The notes: generated by a model not told the origin, from the sequence alone. A DNA stretch of 64,000 nucleotides from Lachnospiraceae bacterium (GCA_017387565.1 JAFOEY010000037.1:62001-126000); one strand, 5' to 3'; counted from the stretch's first letter, positions 48,049 to 57,765 are shown. Made by a program: numbers and translations.

Positions 48049-48105
48049 AGTGTACTAGTACAGATAGTACACTTATAAAATAGCACAGCCGCACATAGCT
48101 GTCAA
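48049..48105 (-). promoter_or_regulatory. Promoter and GntR operator of the ABC operon
   Basis: TTGACA (48100-48105) and TATTTT (48077-48082) are 17 bases apart on the minus strand. Directly downstream is AGTGTACT-N9-AGTACACT (48049-48073), a perfect 8+8 inverted repeat covering the start of transcription, as usual for YtrA-type repressors. Confidence 0.75.
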
Positions 48106-48135
48106 TAGTGTTGTTTTATTTTGGATGTTAGCGGA

Positions 48136-48165
48136 GGGTATTCCTGGGTGTGTGGGGAGGGGGGG
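48136..48165 (+). other. G-quadruplex-type motif
   Basis: Runs GGG, GGG, GGGG and GGGGGGG with gaps of 7, 5 and 1 bases fit the G3+N1-7 rule. It lies upstream of the GntR promoter and just before palindrome P1. Confidence 0.55.
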
Positions 48166-48179
48166 ATTGGTTGCGGACG

Positions 48180-48405
48180 TTGGCCGGAGCAATCCTTCTT
48201 GCAGATTTAGGTTTCGATGTATAAGTTCATTCTAAATATTTCGTTGTCCTTTTATTAGAATACGGACGCACCGGTGCACCCGGACATCCATGTCCGACGT
48301 GCACCTTTCGCAGCATCCTTGCTGCGAATTGCTGAAACAGAACGAAATATTAAGATGAACTAATACATCTCACAATAAATCCGCAAGAAGCATTGCTCCG
48401 GCCAA
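48180..48405. repeat. Large palindrome P1 with conserved core
   Basis: Arms 48180-48245 and 48341-48405 are reverse complements at about 85% (TTGGCCGGAGCAAT at the tips, AATATTTCGTT at the inner ends). The 95-base centre holds a 68-base core (48268-48335) with GCACCGGTGC, CGGACATCCATGTCCG and GCAGCATCCTTGCTGC stems. The core recurs inverted in P2. No gene in 47985-48798. Confidence 0.88.
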
Positions 48406-48534
48406 CTGAATATACCTTTTGCCCAAAATATCATATCATGAAGCTAATGAATAAATTAAACAAAAATGCTTCACGATAAGTCTCTTCCACAGTATTTAAA
48501 TTGAAAACTTCCAGTGTATAAACCATAAAACGCA

Positions 48535-48760
48535 GTTGGGTGGATATATATATCATTTGAGTTTATTGTGAAGATGCTTTGATTTGACTTAGTATTTTTC
48601 TCATTTTCAGCAATTTGCAGCATGGATACTGCGAAAGGTGCGCGTCGGACACGGATGTCCGGGTGCACCGGTGCATTCACAAGCAACAAACTATATAAAA
48701 ATACTTAGTCAAATATAAGCATCGGAATCTAAACTCGAATGAAATATATATCCACCCAAC
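48535..48760. repeat. Large palindrome P2, same core, different arms
   Basis: Arms 48535-48599 and 48697-48760 (tips GTTGGGTGGATATATAT, inner ends AGTATTTTT) are complementary at about 82% and unrelated to the P1 arms. The core 48607-48674 matches the P1 core in reverse orientation with about five differences in 68. Both elements are about 226 bp. Confidence 0.88.
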
Positions 48761-48798
48761 GTTTGCCGGCAATATCTGCTTTTTGCAACTTAAATATC

Positions 48799-50238
48799 TT
48801 ACTCCCCATAGAGGGTTTCTTTCAGAAAACGCTTATTGGCCTCAAAGTCCACCTGCAAAACAGCCATACTCCGGATGGTTGCATTGGAATAGGTGCCTTC
48901 TAGTGGCACACATTGCTGTACCATGTCATAGCCTACAATTTTATAGCCCCCAAGTGCAATCTTATAGCATTCGTTTTGTTTCAGATTGGTCGTTAAATTC
49001 GGGAACAAACCATCAATCACCCCACCGGAATTGGTCATCATCGCTCCTGGAAGTTTTTTAAATACTTCTGCCAACACTTTACGCTGTCGTTCTGTTCTTC
49101 CAAAATCTGTACCAATGTATCGGTTACGGGTATAGGCAAGTGCCTGGGGTCCGTTCAAATGAATAACACCGCTTGCGGATGCATCCAACCAGTCATAATC
49201 CAGATTCCTTCCAAGAAGCTGATTATATTCCATCAGATATCCGTTAACTAACTGAACTTCTTCATTGGTAACTTCAAGATCAATACCACCCACAGCATCA
49301 ACCAGATTGGCAAATGCTTCAAAATTAACCAGAGCATATCGGTGCACGGGAATATCAAAATTATACTCTATCGTTTCCATTAGCAGTTCCGGTCCGCCAT
49401 ATGCATAAGCTGCATTCAGACGGTTTCCATCATGCCCCGGAATCTCTACATACATATCACGTAAAAATGATGTCATGGTAATCGTTTTGGTCTTATCACT
49501 GATAGAAACCAAAATCATGGCATCTGATCTTCCGTCATCTCCGCCCAGACGTGAATCATTTCCGATCAGCAGAACATTGACAACACCGTTATCCTTGTAG
49601 GATTCTTTCGTCATGCTTTCCACTTCATTATAGGTCATTTTTTGATAAACATGATTGACGGTCATATAAATACCACCGAAAATCAATATGAAAAAGACAG
49701 CCAAAAATACCAAAAAGGCCTTTGCTGCTCCATTTTTCTTTTTCTTCTTATTCTGTTTTTTACTATTCTTGCCTTTATTTCCTGCCATCTTATTTTTTGC
49801 CTGCTTTTTGCTTTGTTTTATCTCGTTTTCTCTTTCAGTCTCTCGACGGGAACGTGTCGAAGATTCTCTTCTTGTACGCTCTGTCGACTTTTGGTCATAT
49901 GAATCCGTTCTCGTACGATCCGCCGACTTTTTGCCATACGAATCCTCTGTCCTCCGATCTATCGGTTTTTTACCAAGAGAATCCGTTCTTGTGCGGTGGG
50001 TCTGAATTTTGTCATACGAATCTGTTTTCGTCCGCTCTGTAGGCAAATCAAACTTCAGATCTTCGTATGCATCTTCGGTATATCCAATAATGTCAAAATC
50101 AGCCTTGGAAGGCCTTTTCATTTTCTGCTCTGTTTGCATGGATTCCGTGAGTGAAAAATCCAGATTTAGCTGTCTGTCAACAAAATCTTCCAGACCTTTT
50201 TGAATCTCTTCACTTTCAAAACGTTTTTCATCCGCCAT
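48799..50238 (-). CDS. LytR-CpsA-Psr (LCP) wall-polymer ligase
   Basis: 479 residues from 50238 (AGGA nine bases before MADEKRFESEE). The cytoplasmic part has six or so imperfect repeats of about 14 residues (RTRTDSYGKKS) and a Lys-rich stretch. One membrane helix (KAFLVFLAVFFILIFGGIYM) precedes the extracellular LCP domain (about 220-400): LLIGNDSR, RSDAMILVSI, SFLRDMYVEIPG, NAAYAYGG, and TRNRYIGTDFGRTERQ. LCP enzymes transfer teichoic acids or capsule from lipid carrier to peptidoglycan. The repeat head is unusual and Ser/Thr/Tyr-rich. Confidence 0.93.
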   Translation of the reverse strand: MADEKRFESEEIQKGLEDFVDRQLNLDFSLTESMQTEQKMKRPSKADFDIIGYTEDAYEDLKFDLPTERTKTDSYDKIQTHRTRTDSLGKKPIDRRTEDSYGKKSADRTRTDSYDQKSTERTRRESSTRSRRETERENEIKQSKKQAKNKMAGNKGKNSKKQNKKKKKNGAAKAFLVFLAVFFILIFGGIYMTVNHVYQKMTYNEVESMTKESYKDNGVVNVLLIGNDSRLGGDDGRSDAMILVSISDKTKTITMTSFLRDMYVEIPGHDGNRLNAAYAYGGPELLMETIEYNFDIPVHRYALVNFEAFANLVDAVGGIDLEVTNEEVQLVNGYLMEYNQLLGRNLDYDWLDASASGVIHLNGPQALAYTRNRYIGTDFGRTERQRKVLAEVFKKLPGAMMTNSGGVIDGLFPNLTTNLKQNECYKIALGGYKIVGYDMVQQCVPLEGTYSNATIRSMAVLQVDFEANKRFLKETLYGE

Positions 50239-50324
50239 TTTCATACATCCTATCATTCTATTTTGGCAGAGCAATATCAGATGCTCTGTCTACCTGACAA
50301 GCACATTGCACTCGCCTCATCACC

Positions 50325-50500
50325 ACACATCACATACAAAGTGTGCGATGTGATGGACATTCGCCAAAGGAATTTTCATTCAACCATAAATCTTTTTGGC
50401 TCATTTTTTACACACATCGCATGCAAAGCATGCTCAGTGATGGACATTCGCCAAATAGATTCTCATGCAAGCATGAATCTATTTGGCTCATTGTTTACAC
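50325..50500. repeat. Two tandem imperfect 88-bp repeats
   Basis: Copies at 50325-50411 and 50412-50500 share ACACATC, the stems around GCATGCAAAGCATGC, TGATGGACATTCGCCAAA, and TTTGGCTCATT. Each has its own inner palindrome (CATGCAAGCATG in the second). They fill the gap between the LCP and Bax1-like genes. Confidence 0.8.
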
Positions 50501-50506
50501 AAAAAA

Positions 50507-50529
50507 GGCTGTCCACTAAGAGACAGCCT
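50507..50529 (-). terminator. Terminator of the Bax1-like gene
   Basis: AGGCTGTC / GACAGCCT stem with a T-run on the minus strand, nine bases past the stop codon. Confidence 0.88.
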
Positions 50530-50537
50530 GTAAATCT

Positions 50538-51479
50538 TTATTTTCTTTTTCCAAATAAACTTAATAGTTTCAAAAACAGATTGATAAAATCAAGATATAG
50601 TTCGAGGGCACAAAACATTGACATTGCCAAAGCATTGTTGCTATCCGAGGTAGCTGCAATCCTTTTTGTCTTATTTGCATCGTAGGCTGTTAATCCGACA
50701 AAAATAAGCACTCCAACTATACTTACAATAAAGTCAAACATACTGCTTCTCAGGAATATTAAATTGACACAGGTAGCAATGATAATACCAACCAGTCCCA
50801 TCAGGCAGATATTGCCGACAGATGATAAATCTCTGTCTGTCACCATTCCATAGATAGCCATAAAAGCGAACATGCCGGAACACATTAAAAATACGGCTGC
50901 CAATGAACCACCGGTATATAAAACAAAGAATATAGAGAACAACATACCGGTCATATAGGAATAAGCTGCAAACAAAATTCCTGCCAAAATCGGCTTATTT
51001 TTTGCAATTGCAAAATCTGCTCCCCAGACAATTGCAAGCTCTGCAAGAATAAAAGTAATATAACCATTTCCTGTTATAATTCTAATTGCAACTGCAGGTG
51101 ATGTTGTTAATGCGGCGCCTGCTGTAATAAATAGCGCAACCATCATAAACAGATAGGATTTTGCAATTACTTCATTGGAAATGATGGCACCCAGATTTTT
51201 GATACCTGACATCTGAACAGGATTTCCGCTTTCAAATCCCGCACTCATATCCATGCCATTTCCGTTTGATGTATAATCAAACTGACCATTTGTGCCATAC
51301 TGTGGATTATATCCGTTCACGCCGTACTGTGGATTATATCCGTTCGCACCGTACTGCGGATTGTATCCATTTGTACCACCCTGATTGTACTGGGTATTGT
51401 TGTATCCGTATGTACCACCCTGATTATACTGGGATGAAGTCTGATTGATACCGTGCTCTTCGGGTCTGTAAGTATTCAT
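50538..51479 (-). CDS. Bax inhibitor-1 (YccA/TEGT)-family membrane protein
   Basis: 313 residues from 51479 (AAGGGGGAATTAATT before MNTYRPEEHG). The first 80 residues are repeats of YNQGGT(Y/N)GYN and NGYNPQYG. Then seven membrane helices with Bax1 features, ending LFLKLLSLFGKRK; YDANKTKRIA and LYLDFINLF are conserved. The family forms pH-sensitive Ca2+ leak channels. The Gln/Asn/Gly/Tyr-rich head echoes the protein at 41.9 kb. Confidence 0.9.
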   Translation of the reverse strand: MNTYRPEEHGINQTSSQYNQGGTYGYNNTQYNQGGTNGYNPQYGANGYNPQYGVNGYNPQYGTNGQFDYTSNGNGMDMSAGFESGNPVQMSGIKNLGAIISNEVIAKSYLFMMVALFITAGAALTTSPAVAIRIITGNGYITFILAELAIVWGADFAIAKNKPILAGILFAAYSYMTGMLFSIFFVLYTGGSLAAVFLMCSGMFAFMAIYGMVTDRDLSSVGNICLMGLVGIIIATCVNLIFLRSSMFDFIVSIVGVLIFVGLTAYDANKTKRIAATSDSNNALAMSMFCALELYLDFINLFLKLLSLFGKRK

Positions 51480-51586
51480 AATTAATTCCCCCTTTTTTCT
51501 ATCGATAAAGTAACACATATATTTTCATTTTGCAAGTCAATGGCATTTATTTAATAATTTCTTAATCTGTTTCCATCCTAAAAAGA

Positions 51587-54500
51587 CTAACTGTTCTTGT
51601 TCTCATCTTTTCTATTCTTGTGATGCTTTCCATTATCGTTTTTCCATAATTCTACAAGCTCATCATTTCCTGTAATCTTAATCCTGCCGTTCTCATTTTG
51701 AAATTTGGCCTTGTCGATTCCTAAAATATGGTCTTGATATTCTCGCAGATTGGCAAACACTTCACTATGACGTAAAAGCAATGCTGATTGACATTTTTTA
51801 TCACCAAGAACAATCACTTCATCCACCTCTCCATCCAGAATAAAGGATGCATAGGACATTTCTATCTCCACCGGATGTGTCACACATCCGATTCCACAAA
51901 TCTGTTTTGCACTTAACTCAGCACGCAAACTGGTATTTTGTATTGTAATCCGGTTATGTAACGCTTCAAAAGAACCAATACCGACATATTTTGTTCCATT
52001 CATTTTCCCATTAAAAGAAACATGTTTCATCAAGACATTTACATTGCCTGTTTCAGAACCAATTCCGACACCTGCATACAATGCAGAACGTAAGGATACA
52101 TCACAGAATAAAACGTTTATGTTTGTCTCACCTTTGATACAACCGATACCAACTCCTTTGTTTCCGGTCATACTAACGACGAATTTACCACGATTTATAC
52201 AGATATTTCCACCCAATCCGGAACCGATGGCTACACTGTTTTTCGCATTTGTTTTGATTTCAATTGTACCATCCTGTTCAAAGATCAACTCGCCATGGCG
52301 TTTATCCATATCATTTCCGATACCAAAGCAACCGTCATAATTGCATTGGATAAGTAAAGAACCTTCACCATCCAGGGTTATACGAGAGTTTTCCGGCACT
52401 CGAATACCTCCGGTCCGAAGCTCATTTTCGCCACGCAGAACCAAAGTCAGATCACAGTCCTCTCCAATATCGATACAAGGATGTCCACGCTTTGTTCCAA
52501 GGCTCACATTATTTAATACCAGTCTGCCATGATATCCGTCGGCAATCTGAATCATCATATTAGAATCCATTCCCGGAACTCCATTGATATCCAGATCCCG
52601 ATAGGTTGTTTCCTCATTGGGAATCACGATATATTCACATTCTTCTGAATGAAGCTTTGCCAAAGAAATACGAAATTCTTTTCCGGCTGTATATACCTTC
52701 TTGGTTTTATCAAAAAGTAATTGCTTTGCAAACTGATGGATTTCCCGCTTAATTCGCACATCAATATTTTGCAGCACTTCAGCACCGGGCCTTGCAGTGT
52801 AATATCCTTGAATCAAATCCACACCAAGATGAATTACCGTCTGCATTTCTTCGTAGGTTTCTATTCCTTCTGCCAGTACAATGATGCGGTTATCATGAGA
52901 AAACTCAATTATTTCTTTTACAAAATGCTGTTTTTGTGGGCTCCTATGAATTTCTGTCAACAATCCACGATCAATTTTGACATAACGCGGCATATAACGA
53001 AGCAAATTCAATATATTGGAATATCCTGTACCATAATCATCAATTGCGGTTTCCATTCCAATACGCGCATATTTTTCTTTAATCTCCAAAAGCTGTTCAT
53101 CATCGATTTCCGCCTGTTCAGTTAGTTCAATGACCATCTGGCTGTTGTTATCCTGCAGCAACTCCATTACTTCTTTGGTGTCTGAATCATTTAATATTAT
53201 GCCGGGAATACTGTTAAGAAATATTTTTTTACCTTTAAACTGTTCCTGCTGCTCTGAAAGACAGGTCAGCACATTACAAAAAGTATATTTTTCAACATCA
53301 TACAATCGATCCATCTGTTCCGCATATTTCAAAATGGTAAGCGGTGGAACCGACTGCTTAGTTGTTGTACGCATCAAAGCTTCATATGCAAAAATTTCTC
53401 CTGTATTTGCATCTACAATTGGTTGGAAAAAGTAAGTAAACAGATTTTCATCCAATATTTTTCCTACCAGTTTTCTCTCTTCCCACTCTGTTTCGCTAAT
53501 CTGTTTTATGACATCAGAATTTATCATATCTGAAAAAGAACCATGTAAACCATTTAACGTATCTGCATTCATGTTTTGTAATGCAGTTTCTAACTCTGCC
53601 AATCTATTTTGTTCAAAATGAGACTCCTCCAGAGAAGTCTCGTTTTGATTAGCTATCGCTAACCGTCTAAGGCTTTCCAGCCCACGAATAACATTAGAAA
53701 TCCATGCACTGTACGCCTGATCATAGCCAACGGTTTCTTTTCCATATTCCCACACTACATATCCCATACAACGTTCCTCAAAATGGAGCGGTGTAAAAAG
53801 AAACGCTTTGGGCTTCTCTCTTTCTTCCTGTAATTCCGGCAAAAGTTCTGTTTTATCAAAAAATCTTGTCAAATCAACTCTTCCCGGATTATCCATACTT
53901 TGATGACATTCGAGTGCATATAACATGCGATTACTATAATGGCTCCAATCTGCAGTTGGCATACACAGACTTTCCATCGTTTTCCACTGCTCATTCAGAC
54001 ACAGATGAAAGCTTGAAAACTCCTGAATTTGATAGGTGTAAGAAAAAATAACATTCATCAAATCTGTCAGTTTGTTCTGGCACATCAAATCATCCATCAT
54101 ACTATTCAAATTTAATAAAAAGTCCTGTTCGGAGATTGTCACATCCCAGCTCTCTCTGTTCATGGAACAAAGCGCAACATCACATTGACATCCACAACTG
54201 CTTCCAATAAATAATTCCACTTTCGGGTTAAACTCCGAAATTTCCTCTCCCATAAGCAGTGCACGAATCGCCTCTCCTGCATGCTTTCCGCACTCCCGTG
54301 AGGGTATCGGGACAGAAGTTAATGGTTTCGGACTGGTCTTTCCCTCCTGTCGAGAATCATATCCGACAATTACAATATCCTCCGGTATACGAATTCCTCT
54401 CTTTTCCAGAGCATTGGCAACTCCGATTGCCATACAGTCATTTGCACAGGCAATGGCCTGCGGCAAATCATTTGGTGTCTTCAACAGCTTCTCCACCATG

Positions 54501-55060
54501 CTTTCGCCACTGGTATACCAAAAGTCTCCTTCGAAAATCCAATCTTTTCGAACCTGTAAATGATGTTCCTTCATACATTCCAAAAATCCATTCAGACGCT
54601 GAATAGAGTGAGGATGCCACGGCTTTCCGGTCAAATAGGCAATTTTTGTAATTCCATGGCTCTCAATTAAATGAGAAATCAAATGCTTTGTCGGATGAAA
54701 ATGATCGGTGGAAATAGATGGAAAATATTTACTTTCTTTATCAACAAATAAAACAGGTCCATGGGAAAAAGTTTGCAACTCATCTTCTAACCGCTCTATT
54801 AATCCGGTTGTCTGAATGGTATCAGCCAACACGACAAAACCGTCAAAGCTTTCATATGGAATGAGAGAAAATATATTTGATTCACCAATCTCACGATTTG
54901 TTGATTCCTGATACTTTCTATACATGGCAAATATACAGACATCATAATCATCCTCAGATGCCTGTTTTAAGAATCCTTCAATGAATTCCTTCTGATACTT
55001 TTCATCAGGCTGTCCCAGCAGCAAACCAATTTTCTTTCTGCTCATATTATCGTTTCCCAT
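51587..55060 (-). CDS. LacI-type sensor / GAF-like / EAL phosphodiesterase / beta-solenoid fusion
   Basis: 1157 residues, no signal peptide or membrane helix, so cytoplasmic. Residues 1-295 are a periplasmic-binding-protein fold of the LacI type (KKIGLLLGQPDEKYQKEF, AIACANDCMAIGVANAL, VIVGYD) but without the LacI helix-turn-helix. About 300-480 resembles the GAF-like region of such sensors. About 535-780 is an EAL domain with all key features: YEALMR, FLNS, IELTEQ, AIDDYGTGYSN, KIDRG, AEGIET and QGYYTARP, so c-di-GMP hydrolysis is likely. About 815-1120 is a repeated beta-strand region with VGIGS/FGIGN/GVGIGC turns every 20-30 residues, like a right-handed solenoid. Such solenoids are usually extracellular sugar-binding parts. 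A start at residue 6 is possible. Confidence 0.88.
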   Translation of the reverse strand: MGNDNMSRKKIGLLLGQPDEKYQKEFIEGFLKQASEDDYDVCIFAMYRKYQESTNREIGESNIFSLIPYESFDGFVVLADTIQTTGLIERLEDELQTFSHGPVLFVDKESKYFPSISTDHFHPTKHLISHLIESHGITKIAYLTGKPWHPHSIQRLNGFLECMKEHHLQVRKDWIFEGDFWYTSGESMVEKLLKTPNDLPQAIACANDCMAIGVANALEKRGIRIPEDIVIVGYDSRQEGKTSPKPLTSVPIPSRECGKHAGEAIRALLMGEEISEFNPKVELFIGSSCGCQCDVALCSMNRESWDVTISEQDFLLNLNSMMDDLMCQNKLTDLMNVIFSYTYQIQEFSSFHLCLNEQWKTMESLCMPTADWSHYSNRMLYALECHQSMDNPGRVDLTRFFDKTELLPELQEEREKPKAFLFTPLHFEERCMGYVVWEYGKETVGYDQAYSAWISNVIRGLESLRRLAIANQNETSLEESHFEQNRLAELETALQNMNADTLNGLHGSFSDMINSDVIKQISETEWEERKLVGKILDENLFTYFFQPIVDANTGEIFAYEALMRTTTKQSVPPLTILKYAEQMDRLYDVEKYTFCNVLTCLSEQQEQFKGKKIFLNSIPGIILNDSDTKEVMELLQDNNSQMVIELTEQAEIDDEQLLEIKEKYARIGMETAIDDYGTGYSNILNLLRYMPRYVKIDRGLLTEIHRSPQKQHFVKEIIEFSHDNRIIVLAEGIETYEEMQTVIHLGVDLIQGYYTARPGAEVLQNIDVRIKREIHQFAKQLLFDKTKKVYTAGKEFRISLAKLHSEECEYIVIPNEETTYRDLDINGVPGMDSNMMIQIADGYHGRLVLNNVSLGTKRGHPCIDIGEDCDLTLVLRGENELRTGGIRVPENSRITLDGEGSLLIQCNYDGCFGIGNDMDKRHGELIFEQDGTIEIKTNAKNSVAIGSGLGGNICINRGKFVVSMTGNKGVGIGCIKGETNINVLFCDVSLRSALYAGVGIGSETGNVNVLMKHVSFNGKMNGTKYVGIGSFEALHNRITIQNTSLRAELSAKQICGIGCVTHPVEIEMSYASFILDGEVDEVIVLGDKKCQSALLLRHSEVFANLREYQDHILGIDKAKFQNENGRIKITGNDELVELWKNDNGKHHKNRKDENKNS

Positions 55061-55126
55061 TTTATCTTTTTTATCTTTACATTTGTCTTTTTCTATCTTG
55101 GTGTCTTCTTTATTTTTCTGACGATT

Positions 55127-56344
55127 TTATTTTAAGCCACTTTTATTTTCCGATTTTGCCTTCCTATTTTTCAGGAAAATATATCTCGTAATTTCAATCC
55201 CGATTTTAAAAGGAAACGGTCTCAATGCTTTGTCAGCCTCCACTAACTTTTCACGAATGGGAATATGCTGAGGACAATGCATTTCACACTTTCCACATTT
55301 GATGCACTGCGAAGCAAGGCACGAATCCTTACGCATTCCCATGTTGCGTGCAAACTCCATTCTGGTCGCCGATTTTCCTTCGATGCAGGACAAATTATAA
55401 TAATGAAAAATTCCCGGGATATCCACGCCTTTCGGGCAGGGCATACAATAGCGACATCCCGTACATCCGACTTTTTCTTTTTTGCGGATTGCTGTTTTGA
55501 TTTTTTCAATCGTTTCAAAATCCTCATCCGTAAACTGTCCGACTGTCATTTGTGAAGCAATCCGGATATTTTCCGCTACCATTTCCGAAGAATTCATTCC
55601 GGAAAGTACACAGGTTACCTGCGGCTGATTCCATAACCATCGAAGTCCCCATTCAGCTGCTGAATATCCCCGTCCGCTTTTTTCCATCGCCATATGCGCA
55701 TCCTTTGGAAGCATATTGACTAACTTTCCGCCTCTAAGCGGCTCCATAATGATAACCGGAATCCCTTTTTCATAAGCAGCATCCAGTCCGCGCCGTCCTG
55801 CCTGACTGTGTTCATCCAGATAATTATACTGAATCTGGCAAAAATCCCAGTCATAAGCATTTAATATTTTTAAAAACATATCCGAATCGCCGTGATAGGA
55901 AAATCCGATATTACGAATGCTTCCGTCTGAAAGATGCTGACAAATCCAGTCTTCTATTCCGAGTTTTTTCAGATTTTCCCATTCCTCTATGTCCGTAAAC
56001 ATATGCATCAGATAATAATCAATATAATCGGTCTGCAATCTTCTTAATTCTTCCTGAAAGGTTTTCTCGATTGCATCCAGCGAACGAAGCATGTAATGCG
56101 GAAGTTTCGTTGCAATATAAACCTTGTCACGAACCTTATTTTTAGCAAAGATTTTTCCCATCAATTCTTCACTGCCTGCATAAATATAGGCGGTATCAAA
56201 ATAATTCACGCCTGCAGAAATAGCCTGCATCACTTCCTGTTCTGCTTTGTCAAAATCAATAGCATTTCCTTTTTTGGTAAAACGCATACAGCCAAAACCA
56301 AGTTGTGAAATCTCATTTCCTTTACGATCTTTTCTATATAACAT
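55127..56344 (-). CDS. Aldo/keto reductase with C-terminal 4Fe-4S domain
   Basis: 405 residues from 56344 (AAAGGGAGATTACA before MLYRKDRKG). The barrel carries LGFGCMRF, NYFDTAYIYAGSE (catalytic Asp-Tyr), and DYYLMHMF. C-terminal clusters CTGCRYCMPCPKG (about 295-310) and CIKCGKCEMHCPQ (about 350-363) bind one or two 4Fe-4S. Common in anaerobic Clostridia; substrate unknown. Confidence 0.93.
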   Translation of the reverse strand: MLYRKDRKGNEISQLGFGCMRFTKKGNAIDFDKAEQEVMQAISAGVNYFDTAYIYAGSEELMGKIFAKNKVRDKVYIATKLPHYMLRSLDAIEKTFQEELRRLQTDYIDYYLMHMFTDIEEWENLKKLGIEDWICQHLSDGSIRNIGFSYHGDSDMFLKILNAYDWDFCQIQYNYLDEHSQAGRRGLDAAYEKGIPVIIMEPLRGGKLVNMLPKDAHMAMEKSGRGYSAAEWGLRWLWNQPQVTCVLSGMNSSEMVAENIRIASQMTVGQFTDEDFETIEKIKTAIRKKEKVGCTGCRYCMPCPKGVDIPGIFHYYNLSCIEGKSATRMEFARNMGMRKDSCLASQCIKCGKCEMHCPQHIPIREKLVEADKALRPFPFKIGIEITRYIFLKNRKAKSENKSGLK

Positions 56345-56453
56345 TGTAATCTCCCTTTGTTTGTTAACATATACCAACTTATTGACTTAATAAAGCTGAA
56401 ACATTGCTGATTCAAATGATCAAATACATACTATCATAAACACGCATACTGAC

Positions 56454-57644
56454 TTAAACAAAAGTTGCAGTTTTTTGAAGGCATTTTTTATATGTCCAAT
56501 CGATTAAAAATGCACCTAACGGGGCGGTTATCAAAATAGAAATAACAGAAACGGTCAATACCATGTTCCCACAGGCTAACCCCATTGCCAAAGGAACACC
56601 GCCGATTGCAGCCTGCACCGTTGCCTTGGGTGTATAGGCAAGCATACAAAAGAGCCGTTCTTTTTGATTCAGATTTGTACCCAGTACACACAGATAAACA
56701 CCTATCATCCGGAATACCAGAACAGCGAAAATCAGAACAATGGATTTTAAACCGGCTGATTTTGCACTTTCAATCTGTACAGAAGCTCCCACCAGTACAA
56801 AAAGAAAGATTTCAGCACCAACCCATATTTTGTCATAAGTTTGTGACAGTCTCTTTGCCAAATCCTCTTTTTTCATCCGGATTGCCATTCCCAGACACAT
56901 AACCGTAATCAGTGATGCAAATGGAACAATACCGGATAAACCATCTTCTGCGGCAACCAATAAAAGACTGCATCCCATGACAATCAGAACTCGCACCATA
57001 TCTCTTTGAGAAATTTTGTCAAACAAAACCGTCAGTCCGATACCTGCCAGTAAGCCTATACTAATTCCGGTAACCAGGGAAACCGGAATATTCACAAACT
57101 GCATAACGGATACCGTACCGTGTTGAGCCATCCCGGTAAATGTCGTGAATAAAACGATGACAAATACATCATCTACCGATGCTCCGGCCAAAATCATCTG
57201 TGGGATTCCCTTATCAGTACCATATCCTTCATCCATCAGCTTAATCATTCCCGGAACAACGACCGCAGGCGAAACTGCTGCCACAACAGAGCCAAGAACG
57301 GCGGCTTCCAGAAGGGATATTCCCAATAGTTTCGGTGCCAGAAAAAGCATCCCGATTAGTTCTGCAGATGCCGGCAGAAAACACAAAAGAATGGCCGGCC
57401 TTCCTACTTTTTTTAAGTCAGTCAATGATAACTTTAATCCGGCCCGGATTAAAATAATGACTAGCGCAATTTTACGTATTTGCGCGGAAATATTTAAAAT
57501 GGTCGGATCTAACAAATCCAGCACATAAGGCCCAATCAGAATACCTGCAAGAATCATTCCAAATAACGCAGGCAGATGCATTTTTTTGCAGATCCAGCCA
57601 AAAAACAGTCCAAAGAATAAAATATATGTAATACTCTGTAGCAT
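56454..57644 (-). CDS. Cation:proton antiporter (CPA family)
   Basis: 396 residues, about 12 membrane helices. SPAVVVPGMI and the charged ion site GASVDDVFV (two Asp) are as in Na+/H+ exchangers. No cytosolic NAD-binding domain. Contributes to Na+ or pH homeostasis. Confidence 0.9.
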   Translation of the reverse strand: MLQSITYILFFGLFFGWICKKMHLPALFGMILAGILIGPYVLDLLDPTILNISAQIRKIALVIILIRAGLKLSLTDLKKVGRPAILLCFLPASAELIGMLFLAPKLLGISLLEAAVLGSVVAAVSPAVVVPGMIKLMDEGYGTDKGIPQMILAGASVDDVFVIVLFTTFTGMAQHGTVSVMQFVNIPVSLVTGISIGLLAGIGLTVLFDKISQRDMVRVLIVMGCSLLLVAAEDGLSGIVPFASLITVMCLGMAIRMKKEDLAKRLSQTYDKIWVGAEIFLFVLVGASVQIESAKSAGLKSIVLIFAVLVFRMIGVYLCVLGTNLNQKERLFCMLAYTPKATVQAAIGGVPLAMGLACGNMVLTVSVISILITAPLGAFLIDWTYKKCLQKTATFV

Positions 57645-57677
57645 TTCTTCCTCATTTTCATCCTGTCAAATGTGTTC

Positions 57678-57765
57678 TCTTTTAGATTCTCTTTTAGATT
57701 TTCTTTTCGATTTCTGTTTTAGACTTCTATTTTAGATTTCTATTTTAGACTTCTATTTAATTTCA
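57678..57765. repeat. Degenerate TTTTAGA(C/T)TTCTA tandem repeat
   Basis: Six or so imperfect copies of a unit of 13-15 bases (TTTTAGATTTCTA), just upstream of the antiporter start. Then a doubled CAGATTCGTTTGGTAAC (57871-57912). The gap 57645-58016 contains no gene. Confidence 0.75.
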
